The translations under genes and the position numbers were made by a program. From Salvia splendens (taxonomy: Eukaryota > Streptophyta > Magnoliopsida > Lamiales > Lamiaceae): 64,000 nucleotides of DNA. This document shows, one piece after another, positions 9,921-21,130 of the stretch. How positions within the stretch are numbered: the first letter of the stretch is position 1; each line of letters starts with the position of its first letter. The notes below the pieces were generated by a model, which saw only the letters and a program-made list of their open reading frames with translations, had not been told where the DNA came from and did not search any database. The stretch covers positions 32,367,262 to 32,431,261 of the forward strand of contig NC_056034.1 in NCBI RefSeq assembly GCF_004379255.2. The letters are read 5' to 3'.

Positions 9921-10511
9921 GTAATTCTTTTTACTAATTAGTGAGAATACATTATTCAATAACTTTTTGGTTGTTTTCATAACTTATAAAATCAGCTAAT
10001 TAAATCACAACTTTTGTACATTTCTCAATTGTCCAGTATAATTAAAATTTTGATGAAATATGTTGTGACTCGTGTACGTTTCATTGTTATATCTTCACCA
10101 ATTAATTAATAATCATCTAAAATCGACCATCATAATATAGAACAATGGTAAATTTATCCAGAAGATAAGACAATTGAAAAGTGTGCAAAAATTATGATTT
10201 AATTAGCTACTTTTATAATTTGTGAGATTGACCAGAAGTCAGCCTTAATTTATGATTTAAATGACAAATTTTCCCTGAATTATTTGAGTTTAGACATCTA
10301 GAATATTTACATAAATTAATACTCCATTTATTTGGACATAAATTTCAATGAAAATAGTAGGTGGCTAACTTGTCTATTAAATTTCCTAGATCAAAGGTGA
10401 AGAAAAGAACTCTATATAATTGCCAATCCCTACCAAATCGCTTCTCACCTCCCAAATTTTCACTAACAAACACAAATTAAGACACACAAAATCTTGCTAT
10501 CCCAAAGCAAA
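9921..10511 (+). promoter_or_regulatory. KCS upstream region with TATA box
   Basis: AT-rich DNA without a supportable gene. A TATA box (CTATATAAT, about 10412-10420) lies about 95 bp before the KCS start codon, and the leader 10440-10511 is C/A-rich, as in plant 5' UTRs. This was probably the promoter of the now broken KCS gene. Confidence 0.5.
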
Positions 10512-10657
10512 ATGCCAAACCAAAAAATGGGAAAAGACAAGAAACAAGGTCCCAACTTAGTTAAGCTAGGCTACCACTACATGATCTCACATGCTATGTA
10601 TCTCCTCTTCTTACCCTTACTCCAAATCCTCTCAACCCTACTACACAAATACAACCA

Positions 10658-12226
10658 TGAAGGGCACATAACACGTTGTGTGTTTGTGTATTACGGAGTA
10701 AGCAGGTGTGCACAGAGAAAACTAATGCAAGTGCTTGGTCAAGACACCACGCTCCTTAAATCCACTGGATCACCAGGTCTAGGAACTCAAGAGAACACGG
10801 AGTATTTTTGTCTTTGGACACACTCGACTCCCCTTCAAAAAAATATTAAATCCCTCAACCCGAATACTATAAATTAGTATAGGGAAGTGGGGTCGATCCC
10901 ACGAAGATGGATTCGTGAAGAAGTGCTTAGAGACTCTGGAAACAAGCGGCTGCTGCCACGCAAAAGGGTTGAGAATTTTAACTACTTCTAGACCTAGACA
11001 CGAAATGTAAATGCTAGACCTAGGACACAGAACATGTAATAGAATCAGACTTCAATACTGAGAGACACATTTTGCTTCCTGGATGGAGTAGACGACTAAC
11101 TAATTAAGACTAGACAGGGAGAATAAAACAGAGGGGACCATGACTCCAATTATAGCAAGTACGGCTAAAGCTGCAAATAACAAACTCATGCTCCAACTAA
11201 CAACGACATGCAATTTCCTTACCGATTCAAACACGCAAATGGAGAAAACAGAGCATATATCTAGATTCGAACAGAATATAAAGATTTGGATGCCGGAAAC
11301 TTGCTATGAATCGGAAATACATCAGATCTACGTAAACTAGGAGAAATGAAATGAAAACACGTAAACTAGGCATGAAATTAAATCAATCTTGCTCAGATTC
11401 ACGTCGGATGCTTAATCCACTCTGGATCTAAGCGATCCGAACCCAACAACAGACACAACCGACTCCATAACTCCAGTTTTCACAGATCTGCTCCGATCAA
11501 CTCTGAATTCAAACAACCACAAACAACTCCACAACTCCAGCGAACTCAACCCTCCGATTTATCCACAAACAGACTCCGATCACCCAGATCCAACTGCAAA
11601 CCTGCATAAATTCAGAGAACAACTGCGAAACGCATCCAACTCCAAAATTCCGAAAATCAACGTAACAGAAAATCAAACTTGCATTGAAATTAGAGAATAT
11701 TCGGCAAAACAAACAAATAGAGCTCTGAGCTTCGAACAGCGAAGCTCGGCGAAATCAGGAAAGTATGAAAGCAGAAATTAAATTGTTTCTTCGCCCACAG
11801 AAGGACGGTGTTACAACCCACAATAGCTTCAAAGAAAACTAAACGTGAACCCCGGTGCGAACCCTGAATCTCCCCACGAAAAGAATCCAAGTGTGTGAAA
11901 AGTGAACTAAGCTACAGGTTGTTAGCGAGGCCTCCAACCGAGAAGGTCCCTCCAACGTGCATGCTTCTTCCTTTTATAGATGCGGACATAGCCTTCTAGA
12001 GTCTTCGTAGAAATCTCTATTCTAACCTTCAACTCCGAGGTTTCCTCCATCAAGCAATATTCCGCAGAATGTCCACTCATGCGCCTATTTCCTAGGTCCA
12101 CGCAACTGTCCTCCTCCTTTCCTGGACCTGGCGTAAAATCTTCACACACCTGGCTTAAAACGTGCGTTAGACCCAGAAATTTCATGAATTAAAGCCCTAG
12201 ACCTATGCATGAAATTAGCCTTATCA
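10658..12226 (-). repeat. Element A 3' LTR
   Basis: 1569 bp, near-identical to 23889-25456. It contains a minus-strand TATA box CTATAAAAGG at about 11970-11979. Small ORFs inside are not genes. Confidence 0.92.
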
Positions 12227-13547
12227 AACTGCTCACACTTAAACCATGTTTGTCCTCAAGTATGTAAGACAAGAAAAAGAAATAAGGCAAATTTCAATGC
12301 ACGGTTCCCAAGAACGACTCTACAAACAAGACACTAACACAGAAACAGACTCCTAAACCTAGACACATACAGACTCAGAAAAGAAAATAACACAAAAAGA
12401 ACACAAAACACAACAAATAAGCATGCACTAGTTTCAACTTTTAGGCGACTGTCCCCACAAGCTTAAGTTCTCTCTGATCGTCTACAGTCTTCAAATCCTC
12501 CCTCTTCCTTTGTCGACCTAAACGGTCCGTCAGTTTGTCAAGATAGCCTATTGATTTCCCAGCCATTAGGTTCGCTCGATCACTCATTCCTCACTAGGGA
12601 TGTTAGGATCAAAACGCTCCAAAGTTAAAGTTACACCACTGATGCGTCGGGTTATGAGAGTTTCTCCTTTCTATCATCTTCTCCCCCCTTTTTTTTCTGG
12701 GTCAGGTAATTTTTTTCTTCCTGCCCTTAGGTAATTAATCTTTTTTTTCCTCTTTTTATTTTCCTCCTGGACTTCGTCCAGCTTATACCTCCGTTTTGTT
12801 TTCTTTTTCCTTTCAATATATATATATATATTTTACTCCTCCCCTGGACTTCGTCCAGCTTATACCTCCTTTTCCTGGACTTCGTCCAGCTTATACCTCC
12901 ATAACCCATTTTTTCTCTCTTTTATACTCTACTCCCTAAGCATCCTATGGTTGCCCATTTTTTTACATGTTAGCTCAAAGTGTTTAGGCTTATAACTCAC
13001 TTTATAGTAGGGCTGCACAGCTAGGTTATCAAGGCATTTTCTATCATCCTTACTTCATTCAGACCGCTTTTAGTTTATTAAGGAAAAGGGCATTAAAGTT
13101 GACGTGTATCCTTTCTTCAATTGCTCTTACTAAGGAAATTTTTGCCTTATTGTATCCACTAGCTCATGCAACACGCAACACACAAACAAAACTGAAAACT
13201 CTAAGACTCTTATTCACAGAAAAAGAAAAACAAAGCAAATACTTGCACCTATTCCCTCCCCCTCCCACTTCACTCAAAACAGACCACAAACAAACAAACA
13301 TCATGCTAGAAACAAAATAAACTTCTCACACTTAGACCGTACACCGGGCTAAATGGGAGAAGGCTCAACAAACAAAACCAAACATGCAAAAAATAAATGC
13401 AACCCCTTCTCACACTTAGACCAAAGATTGGGCTAAGTGTGGGAAGTTGCAACACATATGTACAAAACAAAGCATGCTGGCACGGATAAACATAACGGAA
13501 AGCAATAAAAAAAGGATGAAAAGTAAAAGTTACTTGGGTTAGGGGGT
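12227..13547 (-). other. Element A 3' non-coding region with repeated hairpins
   Basis: No gene. It contains three copies of a unit beginning CTGGACTTCGTCCAG and continuing CTTATACCTCC (about 12768-12795, 12844-12870, 12874-12900); each unit is a 6-bp stem with a 3-nt loop. Nearer the ORF (13320-13460) are two longer hairpins built on TTCTCACACTTAGACC and a downstream complement such as GGGCTAAGTGTGGGAA. The same two kinds of structure are found in element B at 41455-41515 and 41947-42075. A short AT repeat lies near 12817-12830. Confidence 0.7.
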
Positions 13548-16293
13548 TCAATTCGGGGTCTGGCCCCCTCGGGAGCCAGACTTGGGCGGCACGGCCTGTT
13601 GGGTCACTTTAGCTTTCTTTCTCGCCGGCGATTCCGGTTTCTCTGTCGTCTCTGCTGTCTGTATAGGTACGGTCGTCTTTAGGGTCACAGATTTGGGGAT
13701 TGATTTCACAGTTACGGGCTTGCTGGCAGACGGGGCGGTTAGAGGTTTTGTCGGTTGGGAAAGCTTTTGAAGAGATAAACTTCCCTGCCCCAGCGATTCC
13801 GAAGTGCTCCCAGGTCCAGGAAGCAACTCTGGTGCGTCTGGGAACTTCCTTCTAAACTATTTTGCCATCGTCATCATCAGTACGACGGCCTCCGTCATCT
13901 TCTCAGTAGACTTGGCTGATGTAGCCACTAGATCGGAAACACGCCCTTTAAGGGCCACGATCTCTTTCCTAACTTGCCCAACTTCCATTCGCATGTTGTG
14001 TGCTTCCGTTCTTACTCCCGTGACCTCCTTCCGTACTCTCTCACTTTCAGTACTGTCCTTTCCTTTGCCCCGTAGGGCCACGATCTCTTCTCTCACAATT
14101 TTTATTTCGGATCTCATCCATCCGACTTCTTTCCTCATGTCTTCAACTTCCACGACTGATCTTCTGGCTTCATCCACATCAGTAATTTCCTTCACACCCG
14201 CCACCTCTTGCTCCTGTTTGATCTGGGCTTCCGACTTACCAACTTCATAGAAACAGACGTCCTTCCCGTGCGTGATTAGCAACCCCTTGTTGAAAAAGTA
14301 ATCCATGTTGAAAACCTCTGGGGGTAGACACATCTTCACTTCTCGGCAGGACTTGTGGATCTTCATAATCACATTGGCTGTAGATACGCCCCAAGAAGAT
14401 GGCATGTGTATAGATGCCGGGAAGGGTTGGCAGTTACTTGGTGGCAGGCTTGAGCTAACCAGTAACCCAAGTAGACACGTACACCCATGGCCATGCACCA
14501 GGTAAAGTATAAGTCGGGAGTCGTCAATGCGTTGTTGGCTGTGCCCATCAGATTGTAGCTAATGAAGGTTTGGGCGAACCTCAGGATCTTATTCTCGATA
14601 TGGTGGGCCTTCGAAAAACTAGTTTTAAATTGACCCACCCTCGGGTGAGTCTAGAACTCCCATGCACTCTGCGCTTTGAAACCAGGTATGAACTTCGGTG
14701 GGCCGACCATTCTCTCGTTCCATAATCCTTCGTCATCTTCTGTACGCGTCAGCAGACCCATCCGTAAAGTCCACTCACGGATGCTCATCACACACTCTTC
14801 ATTGAAGAGCCGGAAGCTAACGGAATCGGCCTCCTAGTCGGTGGTGGATTTAAACCGAAAAGTCGAGAAAAATTCCCATGCCAAGTCTATCGGAACTTCA
14901 AGGGTGCTATGCTTTAGCAACCAGTCAAAGCCGATTGCATCTATATACCCCCAAAACTCGTCATTTGATGCGATCTCCTTGAGTTCCACCGAGTCATACA
15001 TCTTCCCAGACATAGCAACCTTTCCCAAACCACTCTTCTCTTTGTGTATGGAGGCGCGTTTTGGGTCCACGAACTTCCTCATCTCGTTCAGCAGTTCTTT
15101 GGTGATCAGAATTTCTTTCGGCTCGAAGTTGAGCTCCTCTTCTTGTTCTTCTTCGGAGTCGCCGGACCCATCAGGGCTTTCGGACTCAGCAGCGTACGGT
15201 ACCTTAGCAGGTGAAGGGAGAGAGGGTTCAACGGACTTCCCTTTTGCTTTCTTGGTCGAGGAAGGAGCAATCTGTTTTCCTTTTCTCTTCCTTTCTACCG
15301 CGTGGCGGTGCTCCTCCTCGTTGTTCTCCCCATCGCTAGGTCTAGGAGAGATTACCTGCTCAGGTGCTGCGGTCTCTAGACCCAACGACCCTTCTTCTGT
15401 TTGTGGAAGGTGTTCCTCGATTTCATCACGTAAACTCCGACGAGCTTGCCTCCTTGCATCCCTTGCGTCGATCGGCAAATTCGTCCCCTCTGGGACATCC
15501 GTCAGATCCACAATCAATTTAACCATGTCCTCAACAGGGTCTTGTTCAGCATCAGCAACTAGGGCTTCTCCCTCTTCAGACATAAAAGGGGTCGCCCCCT
15601 TGAGATAAACAAGGGACTCTACCCCAACCAACTCTTGTTAAACGTGGGCTTCAATACCCACAGACTTCTCAGGGGTTTCCCCCTCTTTGACATCTTCCCC
15701 AAAAATTTGGGCTTCGGTGCCCCCAACCATTTCTGGGGTTTCCCCCGCTAAGTTGCTTTCAGAATTTAGGGCTTCGTCGCCCTCTGGAACATCATTACCA
15801 ACAACAGGGGTTTCCCCCTCAACAAACTCCTCCAAAACACCAGGGGTTTCCCCCTCAACAAAATCCACAGAGGCGATAATAGGACCTACCCCCTCGGAAA
15901 CACCAGGGGTTTCTTCCTCAGTGGCAGAATCTAACCTGGGTTCACTCACAGCCAACAACTCCAACCCTGCCGCCAGATCTGCTTCTTCTTCATGAGTTTC
16001 TGCGGCGGTCGTTTCTGGAACAGTAGTGTCGGGCTCTGCGACGGCTTCTGGTATATCGGGTACAGGCTCCGCGACGGCCTCCGGTTAGGATGTTGAAACC
16101 CCTGAAAGTTCCGGTGGTGGTACGGCAGATGTTAAAACTGTCGGTACGGATTTCCCCATCACAGCCGCGAACATAGCAAACGCCTCCATCGACTTTTCTG
16201 GTCCCCTAAATTTTGTAGTATGTCGGCCATAAACGCTGCCGCGCTTGAATCGGTGGTTCCCGACGTGTTTCCGGTCCCCTGTTTGTTATCCAT
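13548..16293 (-). pseudogene. Athila envelope-position ORF (plant transposon protein domain), broken
   Basis: This is the extra ORF downstream of integrase that defines many Athila elements; its role is unknown. It starts at the ATG 16291-16293 (MDNKQGTGNTSG) and ends at 13548. Visible parts in order: an N-terminal segment lost to a frameshift near 16200; an acidic region with five or more EGETP-type repeats (15638-15964); an in-frame TAA near 15635; Lys/Arg-rich nuclear-localisation-like clusters (ERKRKGKQ, STKKAKGK); a conserved globular part (LKHSTLEVPIDLAWEFFSTF, stop at 14831); a coiled-coil-rich C-terminal part (13857-14300, many Val/Glu/Arg heptads); and a tail with PARKKAKV. I see no clear signal peptide or fusion-type hydrophobic segment in what remains, so calling it an envelope would overreach. 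Confidence 0.7.
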
Positions 16294-16862
16294 GAGGAAT
16301 GCTGTAGAAAGATTTGGAGAAACTTGGGCGAAACTTGTATCTTGATTAGGGTTAGAGAAAGAAAACACGAGAGAGAATTTGGGAAATTTTTTTTGAATGT
16401 AGAGAGATAATGAGTAAAAAAGAACACGGTTATAGCGTAGGTATGGGAAAGGACGTTTTGCAGGCTGTTGCAGGTATGACGCTAGCTACCGTACACTTCC
16501 CCATAAAAGTGCCTTTTGAAATCCGAACCGGTGCCAACTCTCTCAAATTTTGGACTCCGCAACTCCCTGCCCCAGTAGATGCTCTCTGCAAAACTGCACA
16601 TAAAAAGATATCAAACTAAAAAATGAAACGCCAGACCCCCCAGGTCTAGGATATGACAATAAAAAAAACATTCCTGAGGAGTCTGGTATTTCGAAAATAT
16701 TTTTGGAAGATTATTATTTTTTTTTTGATTTAAAGAAAGCAATTAAATATTTACAAATTTTGTTTCCAAGTGTTCTCAAGATTCCCTGGGTCAAGGTATA
16801 TATAAAGAAATCTAAGTCACCTGACCCAGGAATTTTCTAAGAACACTTCCTTCCCAGACCAG
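16294..16862 (-). other. Spacer between integrase and downstream ORF in element A
   Basis: Non-coding, A/T-tract-rich leader of about 570 bp; the corresponding stretch of element B is 42289-42879. It presumably carries the splice or start context for the downstream ORF, but no motif is clear enough to name. Confidence 0.5.
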
Positions 16863-18035
16863 TCAGGCGATCTCAAGGGGTGCGCGTAGCGGCACTTCGT
16901 CCACTACACACATCTCCGAGTTATCCCTAAATATCTTCACTCTATGACCATTAACCAGAAAAGGAGTAGAGTTTGAAGCACTTCCCTGGATCTCTACTGC
17001 CCCATTTGCACGAAGACTCACAACAGTGTATGGTCCAATCCATTTGGACTTAAGCTTACCAGGCATTAACTTGAGCCGGGATTGGAACAGGAGAACTTTC
17101 TGCCCAACTTGCAGTTCCTTGGTCCGGAGATTCTTATCGTGCCAAAGCTTAGTCCTTTCCTTGTACCACATCGCTGATTCGTAAGACTCAAGCCTCAATT
17201 CTTCCAATTCCTGGAGCTGCAGTTTCCTCTCTCCCTCACAAGCTTGAGGGTTCATGTTAATCTCCTTGACCGCCCAGTACGCCCTATGCTCAATTCCCAC
17301 CGGCAAGTGACACATCTTGCCGAATACTAACCTGTAAGGGGACATTCCAATGGGTGTTTTATACGCTGTTCTGTATGCCCACAATGCGTCATCAAGTCTC
17401 TTACTCCAGTCCTTCCTTGACGGATTAACCGTCTTCTCCAATATCGACTTTATCTCCCTGTTGGAGATCTTTGCTTGCCCATTTGATTGAGGATGATACG
17501 GTGTGGAAAGACGGTGGTGAACTCCGTACTTTCTCATTAAAGCTTCAATAGTCAGGTTACGGAAATGCGTCCCATTGTCAGATATTATAGCTCTGGGCAC
17601 TCCGTACCTGTTAAAGATGTTAGTTCTAAGAAATTTCGCTACTTCTTTAGCTTCACAAGAAGTGGTCGCCTTGGCCTCTATCCATTTCGAAACATAATCA
17701 ACCGCCACAAGTATGTATGTGTTTCCGTATGAAGACGGAAATGGACCCATGAAGTCCATTCCCCATACGTCGAAGATTTCACAAACGATCACAGGGACTT
17801 GCGGCATTTCATCTCTCCTGGAGATTCTACCAGTCTGCTGACACCTCTCACAATTCTGGCAAAATTCGAATGAATCCTTGTGCAACGTAGGCCAGTAAAA
17901 ACCACTATCTAACACCTTCCTTGCAGTCTTCCTAGGTCCAAAGTGACCTCCACAAGCTAGGGCATGGCAATGGTTCAGCACATCCCTTTGTTCCCATTCT
18001 GGTATACATCTTCTAATCACCTGGTCAGCTCCCAT
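16863..18035 (-). pseudogene. Element A integrase
   Basis: 390 residues. Zinc-binding HHCC region (CHALACGGH ... CQNCERC), catalytic core with Asp94 ([10 protein letters not shown]) and Asp153 (ISDNGTHF), and a C-terminal part ending in the beta-barrel-like [13 protein letters not shown]. The third catalytic residue, expected 35 residues after Asp153, is Lys189 (NGQAKISN, codon 17469-17471); element B has Glu there. Strand transfer should be abolished. The ORF is separated from RNase H by a TGA at 18036-18038 in place of the Trp codon kept in element B, so it was originally one polyprotein. Confidence 0.92.
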
Positions 18036-18038
18036 TTT

Positions 18039-19617
18039 TCACAAATACGGGTCGTCCCAGAAATAATACTTGGCTTCACTTTTAAGCTTCATTCTCTGTG
18101 CCCGGGAGATTTCCTGCGAACTGGGCACCTCTCCAGTGACCAAGTAGTTTGCCAGGTCTGCGAACCATGGCTCATCGTTTAGATGACATTTACCCTTTTC
18201 AGAATCTCCTAGACCTGTTAATGCCATAATCTCTTCCCAATTGATAGGTCTAGGAAATTCCCCTAAATAATACAAATGTTCCTCGGGGAATGCATCCGGT
18301 ATTGCTTCCTCGGTCTCCCCTTGAAAAATACGACTCAGATGGTCAACCACCTTGTTCTCAGTTCCCTTTTTATCCTTAACCTCCCAATCAAATTCTTGTA
18401 AAAGTAGCACCCAACGGATTAATCTCGGTTTGGACTCCTTCTTCGCCAGCAGGTACTTAATAGCTGTGTGGTCTGTGAAAACGATCGCCTTCGACCCCAG
18501 CAAGTATGGTCGAAACTTCTCTAATGAGTATACAACAGCCAGCATCTCTTTTTCAGTGGTGTCGTAGTTCTTCTGGGCTTGATTTAGCGTTTTCGAAGCA
18601 TAGAAAATCACGTAGCTTTTTCCATCAACTCTTTGACCTAGCACCGCCCCAACTGCGTAATCGCTGGCGTCGCACATGATTTCAAAGGGTAGATTCCAGT
18701 CAGGTGCTCTGATAATGGGAGTGGATACTAACCTGTCCTTCAACAGCTGAAAAGCTTTTTTACACTCCTCATCGAAAACAAACTCCACATCGTTATGTAA
18801 TAAGTGAGTGAGTGGTTGAGCAATTCTTGCGAAATCCTTTATAAACCTCCTATAAAATAATGCGTGCCCTAGGAATCCTCTCACTTCTTTTTGATTCGTC
18901 GGGTAAGGTAGTTTTGAGATAACATCAATTTTTGCTTGATCTGCCTGTATGCCTCTTTCCGATACCACATGCCCTAGGATAATTCCCTCAGGGACCATAA
19001 AGTGACATTTCTCGAAATTCAAAACCAAATGCTTCTCAGGGCATCTTCTCAGCACTAAATCCAAGCTCGCCAAACATGAGTCAAATGAATTCCTGTACAC
19101 AGTGAAATCATCTATAAAAATCTCGATGCAATCCTCCAGAAGATCCGAGAAGATACTCATCATACACCGCTGAAAAGTGCCTGGCGCATTGCACAGACCA
19201 AACGGCATCCTTCTGTAAGCGTACGTTCCAAAGGGACACGTGAAAGTTGTCTTCTCCTGGTCTTCGGGATCCACATAGATTTGAAAATACCCACTATATC
19301 CATCCAGGAAACAGAAATATTGCTTTCCCGCCAATCTTTCCAACATCTGGTCAATGAAAGGTAACGGGAAGTGATCCTTCCTAGTAGCCTCGTTCAGCTT
19401 CTGGTAGTCAATACACATCCTCCACCCAGTACCAAGTCGAGTGGGGACCAACTCATTTCTATCGTTCTTGACCACCTGTATTCCTGACTTCTTCGGTACC
19501 ATATGTACTGGACTAACCCATTCACTGTCTGGTATGGAATATATGATTCCTAGGGATAGCAACTTCAATACTTCCTTCAGCACTTCTTCCCTTATGTTCG
19601 GATTCAATTTGCGTTGC
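18039..19617 (-). pseudogene. Element A reverse transcriptase and RNase H
   Basis: RT motifs in order: [74 protein letters not shown], and the catalytic FIDDF. Then [25 protein letters not shown], the RNase H motif [32 protein letters not shown] and [13 protein letters not shown]. The domain sequence is of Athila type. The N-terminal edge of RT is cut at 19617 by the nested solo LTR. Confidence 0.93.
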
Positions 19618-19622
19618 GGGTC

Positions 19623-21125
19623 TGAAACGAGGTATTTTTTTTTATCGCGTGTGCACAGAAATAGATCACTGCAAGCGCTTGGTCAAGACACCACGCTCCT
19701 TAAATCCACTAGAGCACAAGGTCTAGGAACTTAAGAGAACATAAAGTGCTTGGTCGTTGGACACACATCGACTCCCCTTCAAAAAAATATAAATCCCTCA
19801 ACCCGAACACTATGAATTAGTATAGGGAAGTGGGGTCGATCCCACAGAGATGGACTCGCAAAGTAGTGCTCAGAGCCTTTGGACAGACAAATGGCTGCTG
19901 CCACGCAACAAAAGGGTTGAGAATTTTAAACTAACTCTAGACCTAGGCAGAAAATGTAAATGCTAGACCTAGGACATGTTAAACTTGTAAATTCAGACTT
20001 CGACAACAAGAAACATAACCACTTCCTAGACAGTGTAAACAACTACCTAATCTAGCTAAACAGAATATGACTGAAAGTGGGGACCATAATTCCAAAAATG
20101 GCAAGTACGGAAAGAACTGCAGATTAACAAACTCTGACGCTAGCTCGCAGCAAAATGCATCCTCTCAACCAAATTAAACTTGCAGATGAACAAACAGAGC
20201 AAAAAGCGAGATTCGAACAGAATATAGAGATTTGGTCGTCGTTATCTTGCTGCAACTCGGAAACACATCAGATCTGCGTACACTAGACGGAATGAAAGAA
20301 AAACACGTAAACTAAGCATGAAAATCAGATCGAAACTACTCAGATTCACGTCAGAATACTTGATCCACTCCGGATCCAAGACATCCGAACCCAACAACCA
20401 ACAAATCCAGCAAATCCAACCAAAATTCCTCCACAATCCAACTCCAATCTCCCAGATCTGACCATTAACCTACAATAACTCAGTAAACAGCTGCGAAACG
20501 CATCCAACTCAGACAATTTAAAAACTCCAAAATCTCAATAAGCGAAACGATCAAACCAGAAATCAACACAATCGCCATAACGGAAAATCAAACTTGCATT
20601 TAAAGCAGAAACTATTCGGTGAAAACAGCGAACCGAGCTTCGAACAACGAAGCTCGGCAGAGTAAGCAAAATGCGGAAAGCGGAAAATAGATTGTTTCTT
20701 CGCTCCTAACAAGAGCGGTGTTACACCATATGGGAAGCTAAGATGAAACCCGAACGTGCGAACTGAGATCTCCTCAAAACTAGTATCAAGTGTGTGTGTG
20801 GGAAAGTGAACTAAGCAACAGGCTGTGGTGAGGTCTCCCCCGGGAAGATCCCTCCAGCTTGCATGCTTCTGCCTTTTATAGATGCGGACATAGCCCTTGA
20901 GTCTTCGTAGAAATCCCTATTCTACCCTTCAACTCTGGAGCTTCCTCCGTCGAGCAATTCTCTTCATAATCGTTCACTAAATCGCCAGTTCCTCGACCTT
21001 GTGATTTTTTGGTCTTCTTTCCTGGACCTGGCGAATTCCTTCACACACCTGGCTTAAAACGTGCGTTAGTCCTAGTAAAATCACGAATTAAATCCCTAGA
21101 CCCATGCATGAAATTAGCCTTATCA
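19623..21125 (-). mobile_element. Solo LTR of the same Athila family, nested in element A
   Basis: 1503 bp with the family end TGATAAGGCT on the minus strand, flanked by the duplication GGGTC (19618-19622, 21126-21130). It interrupts the RT-coding frame between CRDP and the following residues; removal of it and one duplication restores colinearity with element B. It contains the family TATA box near 20873. It must be younger than element A. Confidence 0.9.
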
Positions 21126-21130
21126 GGGTC

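Noticed and set aside
8848..9923. GTA as a proven target duplication of the inverted unit
   Set aside because: Three bases are too few to exclude chance, and the left arm also fits as the 3' LTR of the neighbouring element.
10658..10877. KCS-like open frame continuing to 10877
   Set aside because: The frame after 10657 is read-through into the LTR of element A; the same sequence recurs at 23889.
12727..12909. A CRISPR-like array from the repeated CTGGACTTCGTCCAG units
   Set aside because: Only three units with unequal spacing, inside a plant retrotransposon and repeated in element B; a nuclear plant genome has no CRISPR system.
13582..15995. Plus-strand open frames of up to 255 residues
   Set aside because: They are antisense shadows of the minus-strand envelope-position ORF and have no recognisable motifs.
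21041..21130. C-terminal extension of the element A polyprotein
   Set aside because: These residues come from read-through into the nested solo LTR.
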